A stretch of DNA of 64,000 bases from Gymnopilus junonius (taxonomy: Eukaryota > Basidiomycota > Agaricomycetes > Agaricales > Galerinaceae), in NCBI GenBank assembly GCA_015501075.1, contig JADNYJ010000001.1:434001-498000 (forward strand), given 5' to 3'. The notes below the pieces were generated by a model. It worked only from the letters and a program-made list of their open reading frames with translations, was not told where the DNA came from and ran no database searches. Below, piece after piece: positions 25,429 through 34,783 of the stretch (position 1 is the stretch's first letter; the number at the start of each line of letters is the position of its first letter). The position numbers and the translations under genes were made by a program.

Positions 25429-27522
25429 ATGACGGTGAAAAGAAAGCGTACATTGAACTACCAAGATGAAGACTCGGAGAACCTACCTAATTGCAGCATG
25501 TCCACTGGCACGACCAATATTAAAAAAACTAGGGGCCGGGCCAGAGGGGAAAATCTAGTCGCTGGTAAGCCATAACTATATCAGTACCAAGCCTTCGTCG
25601 CCATAGATATCCTTAGGTAACGTTACAACTCCGGACATACAAACTACAGCCGTCTCAGGGAACCAGGAACTGTTCGAGGATGTGACGCCTTCTGGTCAAA
25701 GCCCCCGTCGGACGCGTAACCGCAAGGTAAAAGTGGAGGTGCTTATCAATGTACCGGTTAAGCACAGGACGAGGTCTTCTCATCCAACGATCCTGAGGCC
25801 AGCGCCACCATACAGTCCTCAGGCATTGTCCACCAGCCCCCCCTCTCTGCCACAAATGCCTTCTCCGTCTTCCACCTCCACTGACACTTCGTCTGCTCTA
25901 CCTGAACACCTTGACTTCAGTCTTAGGCTTCAAAAGCGCGCAATTTTCAGGTCACTGCGAAGTTCGAAGCAACAGACTTTCAATGCCGAACCTTCAGTGA
26001 ACGATATTGCTACTCGGCAGCTTGCTGACTTGGTTGATGGTACAATGACACGGGCTGAAGGGAATAGCTGTCTTCTTCTTGGTCCTCGCAGTAGTGGAAA
26101 ATCAAAGGTATGTATCTATTTGCTTAAGATCATACTTCATGACGCCTCACTAAACTTAGATGGTCGAAATTTGTATCGACAATCTCTTGACTAAACCTAT
26201 CATTTTGCGACTTTCTGGTTGGGTTCAAACCACCGACCGCCATGCTTTGCGTGAAATCGCCTTCCAATTGTTGCAACAAACAGGTTCGTCTCTTCTATCA
26301 GATTCGGACCTGTCCAACGTGGCAGCGACTGGGAGTAGTCACGAAGAAGAAAATCCATTCCTTGTTACACAGGGTGCACAGCCAATTTTCGATGGTTCCA
26401 TTCTTTCCCTCCCTCCATCCTCACATCTACACTCCTTGATCCCTGCCCTTTTAACCGTGAATCGCCCTGTAGTTGTAATACTCGACGCTTTTGATTTATT
26501 CGCACTTCATCCTCGTCAGTCTTTGCTGTACTGTCTGTTGGATACTGTTCAAAACTGTCGTGCAAGTGCCGAGAGTCGAGGTATTGCGGTTATCGGTATG
26601 ACTTCTAGGGTTGACACCATTCAACTGCTGGAGAAAAGGGTTAAGAGCCGCTTTTCTGGAAGGACGATTCGAACAGCGTCACATAGCAGTTTCGAAAGTT
26701 ATTTGACGTTCGTCAGGAGTAGTCTTACGGCAACGACTCATGGAAAAGACACAGATCTCGCTGAAGAGTGGCACAAGAGATGGGCATCGAGTGTCGAAAT
26801 TTTTTTGACAGATAAGGCCGTCTTGGACATCTTCAAGGAAACTTTTAACCTTTCCAGAGATCTCAAGCTCATAAATCGGATTTTGGTATGGCACTCTTAA
26901 TGTTCTACTGCATGCCTCTCACCTTGTTTAGATGGCCTGTGTGCTTCAATTGACACCAGAACAACCGTACCTAACCTATAACCATGTTGCTATCGCCATT
27001 GCGGCTCAGCAATCGCGATCTTCGTACCTTTCTTTCCCTGGTACGTTGCGCTATCGACTGCCAGTCGTCTCCCCCGTCTGAGAATGAATTTCAAGCTCTA
27101 TCGTACCCTTCAACGTGCTTGTTAATAGCGAGTGTTCATGCTGATACGAGTGGACATCCAGTTTTCACCTTCGAAATGCTATTCGAAAGTTTTAGAGATC
27201 AAGTGCGCTCGTCGATGTCTGCTCCTGTGCAAGTCAACGGCGGAAGCATTGGGATGGTGCGCTGCACCCGTGAAGTTCTGATGAGTGTAAGTCACTTTGT
27301 ATTGCATTTCACTTTATCCATGTCACCTATGACACATTGCAGGCTTTCGAAGTGCTATCGGCAGCAAAGATATTTATGCCTGTAGCCGGAACATCTTCGT
27401 CAGTGGCCAGGGAGTTTATGAAGCATCGCTGTACTCTGGACAGAGCCACCGTTAAAAAGGTAGTCGAACAATCGGGACAGGTTAATCTCCGCAAATGGTT
27501 CAGTAAAGCTCAACAATCTTAA
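25429..27522 (+). CDS. ORC4: Origin recognition complex subunit 4
   Basis: ORC4 is an AAA+ subunit of the six-part complex that marks replication origins. A basic, Ser/Pro/Thr-rich N-terminal region of about 150 residues comes first (MTVKRKRTLNYQDEDSE, RRTRNRKVKVEV). The AAA+ part has the Walker A-like LLLGPRSSGKSK with an intron just after it, a Walker B-like segment PVVVILDAFDLFALHP, and the sensor region GIAVIGMTSRVDTIQLLEKR followed by VKSRFSGR. The C-terminal winged-helix part includes PVFTFEMLFESFRDQV and ends LRKWFSKAQQS. Introns are small, including one splitting FPALSYPSTC. The gene is intact. Divergent MED20 shares its promoter. Confidence 0.9.
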
Positions 27523-27820
27523 GAATCCCTTCCTTCTTGTCTAAGGCAAATGACGCGATGCGTCGATTTTATTTGGATAGCCCCTCTCGCGATGTATTAT
27601 CTTATGGCATCCTATTCTATTCTACATGGCGGCAGCACTGAGCTATGAAATCTCCAAGAAGGCTTTCTAGCACCGCAGTATGAAGTCAAGTGCAAGGACA
27701 TGGGGATTTTAAATGAGATCACTGAAAAAATATCTTTCCCTCTGAATCAAGACGTAACATGGGGTATTTCTCAGGAAGGGGTATCTCAAAATCGGTCACT
27801 AAATATCAGGCAATTTTTGA

Positions 27821-29344
27821 TTATTTGCAACGAAACTCACCATCAACTTCTGGTATATCTTCTAGAATGGCAGGGGACATATAGCGTTTTCTCGTTGGTC
27901 TGCATTTTTTCAACCTAACTTCAGGTGGAGATGAACCCACCGGCTTAGAGTTGTCTATCATTGCCTTGAAGTTGTTATCCAAAAACAGGCTGTCATCCCA
28001 AGCGCTAGTAGCCTGCACAAGCTCTTCAAGGAAGGTCACGAGATTGTCAGGTTGTCCTTTTCTAGTACTACTTATCCGATCACGCAAGTTAGGGGTCGGC
28101 TGTTCGTCGCTTATTATTGAGACCACATCGTGTCTGTGGTCTACAAAAGTGCCAGAAGGTACATCAGTCAACAAATGTACGACATCAACTTCCACAGCAT
28201 CATCCGTCCGACGATGCAAATTCTTGAAGCACTGCACAGGATCGTCGTCTTTAGATGGAAGGTACATGCTGCGTAAAGGTGATGGGCGAAGTACTGGACT
28301 TAAGCGAGCTCGGTCCTTCAGAGAAGAGATTGACGTGCAAATAGAAGGTGTCTGGATAATGGTTGAGGTTGCAGAGTGGGAATGAGGAGTGGCGCGGAAG
28401 TAAAGATTTCCTTCTTCTGAAAGAACTTGGGGGAGAGTATCCAGCTCAGGAAGCATCGCAAGGTGGGAGACTGATGAATTGAGTGATAGATTATAATGAT
28501 GTGATAGCAGACTCCCATAATCTTTTCCGCTCGCTTTCGAAACAACCGATGGAGTACATGTACAAGGTAGGATTAAGGCCGGCGGTGGAAGAGTTACTGT
28601 ACCAGATGGAGCCTCAGGGGTAGAAATAGGCCCATTGGTTTCTTGGAATAGCTGATGTGAAGAAGGAGACAAGTCAGAATGCATAGCTGGCAGCGGACTA
28701 GATTGCTCCAGAGAGGAGACTTCAGGTGTTTCGTCGCTTCTAGAAGTATCGTTGCCACGGGAGGGCATAAACAGTACAGTCATCAAGTCCTTACATTTCG
28801 ACAGTACTTTGGACCGTCCTGATGAGCGTTCCAGAGGGTACCAGTGAGATTTGGCATGGGTAGACAATCGATAGCTCCTTTGTTTGGACTGCTGCTTGAG
28901 AACACTAGGAGCAAAAGACCCGTTGAAATGAAAGGCATCGAAAGTGATGTTCACTTTTGCAAATGGTCTTGTCTCCCATGAAGGCGATCCTAGGAGCCCC
29001 ACCAGAAAAGCAGATTTTGCGTCTTTCTCGTTATTACTGGGCGCCGGGTCATCATGTGGATTTACGGAAGACATAGATAGGTTGTCACGCCAAACAAAAT
29101 GCGAGCTTCCGAAGGGTTTCATATCCTGGTAGATTTCCCTTCTTCGGCGGCGATGAGAGACAAACATACATTTTGCTGCGAAGAGAAGGAGAAGCAAGGA
29201 AACGAGTATTAAAATCGTAATTAAATACGGAGTTCCTTTTAGAGGTTTTGCGGTGTGAGGTGTCGGTGAAGCCTCCACGCCTAACTGAGCGCAGGAAAGA
29301 AGAAGAACCAGCATTTTGAGATATCGCTGCGAAAAGTGTGCCAT
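27821..29344 (-). CDS. Single-pass membrane protein, unknown family
   Basis: A single open frame of 507 residues with no needed intron, unusual in this intron-rich window. The start MAHFSQRYLKMLVLLLSCAQ looks like a signal peptide ending near GVEAS. A short outside segment of about 20 residues follows, and then one strong membrane helix (YLITILILVSLLLLLFAAKC) and a positive stop (HRRRRRE). The remaining 430 residues are a predicted cytoplasmic, Ser/Pro/Thr-rich tail with several Leu-rich patches and no recognised domain. Earlier codons upstream are non-ATG. This layout resembles fungal plasma-membrane sensor-like proteins, but the outside part is too short for a WSC or Mid2-type sensor. The function is unknown. 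Confidence 0.6.
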   Translation of the reverse strand: MAHFSQRYLKMLVLLLSCAQLGVEASPTPHTAKPLKGTPYLITILILVSLLLLLFAAKCMFVSHRRRRREIYQDMKPFGSSHFVWRDNLSMSSVNPHDDPAPSNNEKDAKSAFLVGLLGSPSWETRPFAKVNITFDAFHFNGSFAPSVLKQQSKQRSYRLSTHAKSHWYPLERSSGRSKVLSKCKDLMTVLFMPSRGNDTSRSDETPEVSSLEQSSPLPAMHSDLSPSSHQLFQETNGPISTPEAPSGTVTLPPPALILPCTCTPSVVSKASGKDYGSLLSHHYNLSLNSSVSHLAMLPELDTLPQVLSEEGNLYFRATPHSHSATSTIIQTPSICTSISSLKDRARLSPVLRPSPLRSMYLPSKDDDPVQCFKNLHRRTDDAVEVDVVHLLTDVPSGTFVDHRHDVVSIISDEQPTPNLRDRISSTRKGQPDNLVTFLEELVQATSAWDDSLFLDNNFKAMIDNSKPVGSSPPEVRLKKCRPTRKRYMSPAILEDIPEVDGEFRCK

Positions 29345-30136
29345 AAAGCGAATTGGGATAGGGACGTCGAGTCTGGAATCGGACTCGCTCAACAATGTCC
29401 AGAGGCGAATCTTGTGACAGAGTCACCATACCACGTTTTTTTTTGCCAATAGAGGTTAAAAATATATCGTCCCCGTGCGAATCTCACCTCGCGTGCACGT
29501 TTGTAACAAGTGGCGGTGCAGGATTCTGCGTCTTCTAATCTTCTAATTGGCTTGTGGCGGTGGAACTTCGACTTATATGGGAATGTTTAGGATTAATCTA
29601 ACTCGTAGAGAACCTCTAATAGCGAAGAGCACTTTGCTGTCTGCAAAAAAAGACTTCGCATCTACTTACGTGTTTCATTGCCTTCTAACAATATCTTAAA
29701 GAGCAATGAAAAGCTGTACAGGTAGTAATTCGAAGGCATTGGCGGTTTAGGAGCCTCTCCCGTGCGCCATACAAGCATGTAATCCTTTGCAAGATATTGA
29801 AGAGCCATATAATAGAACCGCATTGAGCCCCACCCTAGGTGTGAGTCAGTATTTGGGCAATGGGAATTGGAATGAGCACTGCGCATGTGCATTGTCACGG
29901 TGTCACTGTGGGTAGCCTTAGTCAACACGTGACTCGGGGTAATTAATATTGGCACCGCGCCACGGCTACTACTTACTGCTCTATCTGCGAACTGGAACGT
30001 ACTTTGAAAGCCAATCAGTCACTCGGACAATTGATCTCCTACTTGACAATTAACTCGATTGAATTACCTCTTGACATTTGTGCATGCTTCATTCGCATTG
30101 ACCAGAGTGTTTAAACCGAACACTCTTTTGTACTCC
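29345..30136. other. Long divergent intergenic region
   Basis: Separates the membrane-protein gene and the lipase gene. It holds a CCAAT/CACGTG pair (29863-29932) and two nearby GTGGCGGTG copies (about 29510-29570). A minus-strand frame at 29662-29955 was considered and not accepted as a gene. Nothing else was recognised. Confidence 0.4.
29863..29932. promoter_or_regulatory. Inverted CCAAT boxes plus CACGTG site
   Basis: GGAATTGGAAT (29863-29873, the reverse of ATTCCAATTCC) lies 52 bp before ACACGTGA (29925-29932), about 200 bp upstream of the lipase start. It is the second instance of the CCAAT plus CACGTG pair seen in front of ORC4 and the DCAF gene. Confidence 0.4.
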
Positions 30137-33100
30137 ATGAGCGACCGTAGTCATGGAAAGCTCCAAGTCCCGGACATGAAAATGTTACTCACACAAGATT
30201 TTGTTAACGAGTCGTGCGTCGTGTCTATATTGAAGCTCTGAACCTTCTTTAATCAATATCGACAGGCATGTAGAAGCATTTGCCCATGCTCTGCAGCTAG
30301 ACGAATCCTACTTTGACCATCATGGGGATACATACTCTCCGCAAATTCCAGGGACTCCCATATCCAATGTTCCGCGAATCAGGAAGGTGTCCGCCCTATC
30401 GGATTTTGCCCCAGTCAACTTGAAGGTCAAAAGGTACACAGCTCCACCCTTCAATTGCGTTTCGAGTTAACAATCCCCTGAACGATCCTACAGAAGAAGA
30501 AAAAGAACACGACCTGAGAAGCGAAACGATTACCTTTTCCTACTTCTTCGTTGGCCTCTTCTTGTGGGTCTCGCTATCTCTCTGAAGCTGGCCAAAAAGC
30601 TGATATCGCATCGAAAGTTTTTTATTTTCTTATTCATTCTTGCAGAGTTCGGCTTCTATATCATTATCCGACAACTAGTAAATACGAAAGAGTGGATATC
30701 GGCTTGTGGGTGCATTAGATTCTCTAGATTAAAGTCAGTTAAAAGTAAGTCACACCTGCAATAGGGCGGGGTCGGAAAGGTCTGCTAAGGAAGAAGATGC
30801 GGAGTGCTAGGACTTACGACGTGAGTTTAGCAAATTTTGGGTCCGATATCAACTCATGCTTTGATTAGGAGTGGAAAGAGGCTGCTATTGTGCTGGACAA
30901 GTATCTTGGCTTCCAGGAGTGGAAGAGTGTAGATGAGGATCCATTTTATGACTGGATGCTTGTGCGAAAGGTATTTCGGAGATCTGGTAGATGACTGGAG
31001 TTGTAATGACGAGATATAGGTTAAAAGGTCTCTGCAAAAGGCGCGGGAGAAGAATGATGTGCGAGGCTGCTTGGGGGTGCTAGAGACCTGCGTTCGCGCG
31101 AACTTTGCGGCAGTTGAATCACCAAGGTGAGCATCATCTATGAATGTCTGCTTCGTGGACTGACCTCAACCCCATATCCCAGGCTCTACAGCGAAGTGAG
31201 TATAAACAAGGGATTTTTTTTCCCTGATTAAACCATTTATACAGACATTCCTCGGCACCAAAGATCTCATCGAATGTAAGCTGCCTCTTATATGCTTTGA
31301 TACCTTTCTATATCCGACTCACGCGAAATAGCGTACTTCGATGAATTAGAAGCCTCCCTCAAATTCATCCGTGAAAGTCCCGAACTTAGCATAGACGAGA
31401 AGAAGCGATTCTTCAAGAGTGCCAACACAAATCTCGGTAAATCTGCTCTCAAAGTACAATGTGTTTACGATGTTAATTAATATACTTCCTTTCTATTTTG
31501 CAGGTATCTCTGCTCTCTGTCTTTCGGGAGGGGCATCATTTGGTTATTGTGAGCGCGTAAATTTTTTAGAGAGTTTTCAGCCTCATGCCCATGTTGGCAG
31601 ATCATTGCGGCGTTGTCAAAGCTTTTTTGGATGCAGGACTTTTGCCGAGGGTCATAACTGGCACAAGCGCCGGTGGTCTAATCGCTGCACTTACTTGCAC
31701 CCGAACAGACGAAGAACTCAAAGTTTTGCTCGTTCCTGAACTGGCAAATAGGTTGACTGCATGCGAAGAGCCCTTCAGTGTCTGGTTCAAGCGATTTTGG
31801 CAAACAGGTGCTCGTTTCGACAGTGTGACGTAAGGAATTTCTCAGTTTTTCCCAGCCGTATGTTCACGGTTTCGTATCAGATGGGCGAGGAAGGTATACG
31901 TTTTCATTTTTTTTGCCAACAGATTACTAAAACCTTCTAGTGTACTTTCTTTACGCGGGGGTCTATGACCTTTAAAGAAGCTTATATGAGGACAGGTCGC
32001 ATACTTAATATATCTGTCATACCCGCTGATCGGCATTCGTGAGTTACATTCCATTGATTCGAGATACAACTATAACTCGCATACGTGGTTCAGACCAACA
32101 AAGCTTCTCAATTATATGACGGCTCCTGACACTGTCATTTGGTCTGCCCTTTTGGCTTCCGCTGCTGTGCCGGGCATCCTCAATGCTGTCGTCTTGATGC
32201 AGAAGTTGAAAGATGGGCGCATCGTTCCTTGGAGCTGGGGGAGTAGATTCAAGGATGGATCCTTGAGGCAAGTGCTTTCTCCCTGGAGAAAAAGTTGCGT
32301 CGCAATTAACTATATGTATTTTCAGAGTCGATATCCCCATCCAAGCACTCAATCAATATTTCAACGGTACAATTGCTTCGATGTATCCGATCCTTTGATG
32401 CAATACTTACATACCTTATAGTGACACTTCCGGTTGTTTCTCAAGTCAATCCTCATGTTCATCTATTCTTTTTCGCTCCAAGAGGGTCTGCAGGAAAGCC
32501 AGTGGCTCATCGTAAAGGCAAAGGCAAGGAGTTCAATTGTCCTTCAATACAAAATTTAAATTGCTCTGGCTACAGGCTGGAGAGGGAATTTCATTCTGTC
32601 TGCAGCAGAACATTGGCTCAAGCTTGAATTAACCAAGAACTTCAAGGTTATTCGCGATCTTGAGTTACTTCCTCAACTGTTAGGCCAAGACTGGTCTAGC
32701 ATTTTTTTACAGCGTTTCGAGGGCGCGGTCACGTGAGTTAATCTTATTTTCTGTCGCGTGAAACTGTCAGTTTATCTTTCGCCCTCGAAAGGATTTGGCC
32801 TAAAACACGCATTTGGGTTCGTGGTCGTTTATTTCATTGCTGATTTTCTAAATGTATTTCGAACAGGACTGGTTTAGAATCCTCACTGACCCTGATCCCA
32901 AGGAACTTGAAAGAATGATTCATGTCGGCGAGGGCGTTACTTGGCCAAAGGTTAAAGTCTGAATTTGGCAAAAATATGCTTGCTTACTCGCTCCCTAGCT
33001 TCATATGATAGCAAATAGGTCTCGAATTGAAAAACAAATTTTATCAGGCCGTCAAGCCGTTCACCATGCTTATAAAGGCAAATCTCGAAGTGCCTCACAC

Positions 33101-33628
33101 GAGCCTCGACATATTTTACAACACAAGTCCGTCAGGGATCCAGGCAACTCACCTCAAGCCCCGTCAACTTCTTTGTCGCCTCCCCCTTCGGGATCAGAAC
33201 CTCCATACTCTGTTGATACCGACGCAGAAGCTGCATTTGCTCGAGGCTCGCGGTTCTATAAACGTGGACGCGCTCCAAAAAATCATTCACCCAGCGATGA
33301 AAAGGACAAAGATTATCATGCGTCAATAACTAGGCGCCGGCGACGTACCTCAGAACAGATTAATGGTGATAGAGAAGATAATAATACAGAAATCGTCAGG
33401 GAGGCTGCAAATACGGCTGCAAATACGAAGGTACAGAGCGATGACACAGTGACAACATCAAGTTTTTTTTCAAAGTTTCACACAAACTCCACTTCAAAAT
33501 TGTCGCTTTCAACCCCATTTTCTCTTGAACATGGATTGCCTTCTCTACGAGACTCAGGTGCCGAGAATCAAGGAGAATTTAATTGGAGCAGTGAAAGCTC
33601 GACTGATGAGTACCCTTTGGATGAATAG
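30137..33628 (+). CDS. Patatin-like triacylglycerol lipase (Tgl3/4/5 type)
   Basis: A lipid-droplet lipase or acyltransferase of the fungal Tgl3/Tgl4/Tgl5 patatin family. N-terminal to the patatin core is a hydrophobic segment near 30600-30690 and the family's helical DUF3336-like part (TYDEWKEAAIVLDKYLGFQE). The core has the oxyanion loop LSGGASFGYYHCGVVKAF, the nucleophile motif GTSAGG (near 31660), the family signature TWARKCTFFTRGSMTFKEAY and the catalytic DGSLR (near 32260), so the Ser-Asp dyad is present. The tail past 33000 is basic and Ser-rich, ending STDEYPLDE. Over a dozen introns occur; exons at 31183-31195 and 31881-31893 are only 13 nt long, and the intron 32268-32325 starts GCAAGT. 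Confidence 0.85.
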
Positions 33629-33806
33629 CTTTTCAACCTGTCGCTATTGTTACATGAATTCGTCGCTTCGCACCCAGAAGGAAAAAAAACCTTCAAAGTT
33701 ATCACTCCCTCGATTGAATTGTAATACTTAACGGATGTTTAATAAAGCCTTTTAAAATAAATGTTAAAGCTTTTAAGTTCAAAGACTAAGCAAAGGGTGT
33801 TGTCCT
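33629..33806. other. Lipase 3' flank
   Basis: The 3' flank of the lipase gene up to the target duplication of the MITE. It is AT-rich and holds nothing else I recognise. Confidence 0.35.
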
Positions 33807-34234
33807 GGTCAAGACAAGGGGGTGCCGGAAACTGAAAAAAAGACCCAATGTCGAAAATGGGGGTAAATGGGGATGGGAAATCGATTTCTGAAGGTTTCAG
33901 TGTGTCAAAATAAAAATTGAGGAAGATATTAGACGTTTTGTGGTCCGTGAGAACTTTTTTTCTCCTTAATTTTTTTCGACATATTGGCTCATTGCGCATC
34001 TTTTTCAAAAAATGTCGCCAAGATTTTTGGACTAACTATCACGTGATATTGCCTTATATGGATGAATTTGATCTATATATGGTAATCCGTGCCTAGATTC
34101 CAAAAATGGCCATACCTCAGCCAATTTTCATCGTACTGCCCTAAAAGTGTCAGAAATCGATTTCCCAGCCCATGTTACACTAACTTTTGAGATAGGGTCT
34201 TTTTTTCAGTTTCCAGCACCCCCTTGGGTCAAGA
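33807..34234. mobile_element. hAT-like MITE with 8-bp target duplication
   Basis: A non-coding element of 412 bp (33815-34226). Its ends are inverted repeats of 32 bp (33815-33846 and 34195-34226) that differ at one base and begin CAAGGGGGTG. It is flanked by perfect direct repeats GGTCAAGA at 33807-33814 and 34227-34234, which look like the target-site duplication. Inside the ends a second inverted match includes GGGAAATCGATTTCTGA on the left and its reverse on the right. An 8-bp duplication with CA...TG ends fits the hAT superfamily. It holds no transposase frame. It carries a TCACGTGA site at 34039-34046. It sits between the lipase gene and the DCAF gene. Confidence 0.85.
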
Positions 34235-34783
34235 GTACTAAGAACTTTGAAGTACTGTTGAAATAGACGAAGCAGGGGACGAGGACGACGTCGGAAGGAC
34301 ACAAAATGAATATTCACGTTTGGCCTGGGGAGCTCGTAGGCAAACGGATGACTAACTACATACAAGAGCTGTACCTATATAGTCTACGAAAACAATAATA
34401 AATCTAAAATAAGAAAGTGGCGGTAATAATGTACAGGAGCCGAGAATGGAGCATCATTGGGCATGCTCGCATAAATCCAATATTCCAACAAGTACTTACT
34501 ACATACTAATAGTTTCACAACTTGTCGGGTGAGGGCCTTGCTCTGCCGGCGAGTATGACCAGGTACTAACTGGGGTGAAGAACAATCGGTGTAAAGAGAT
34601 TCAACCTTATTACATTAGATTACATTATACATATGGTCTTGTAATTGGAATAATCACGTGATGTTCCATCATGATGTCATCCGTCTATCATATAATTCCA
34701 ATTCCAATTCCTATCAACCCAGGATTCAGGATTCAACCGCTCTGCAATACAACTTACAAGTAATTTACCACTCAAACTTCGCC
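34235..34783. promoter_or_regulatory. DCAF upstream region with CACGTG and tandem CCAAT boxes
   Basis: Right of the MITE and up to the DCAF start. AATTGGAAT (34643-34651) adjoins TCACGTGA (34654-34661), and AATTCCAATTCCAATTCC (34694-34711) follows, with 17 bases identical to the site in front of ORC4. The start codon is 73 bp further on. The rest shows no gene. Confidence 0.45.

Noticed and set aside
29662..29955. Minus-strand frame of 97 residues in the long divergent spacer
   Set aside because: No family motif, no supporting splice context, and it overlaps the CCAAT/CACGTG pair; treated as chance.
33739..34008. Minus-strand frame of 89 residues overlapping the MITE
   Set aside because: It crosses the inverted repeat and shows no transposase or other motif; the element is non-coding.
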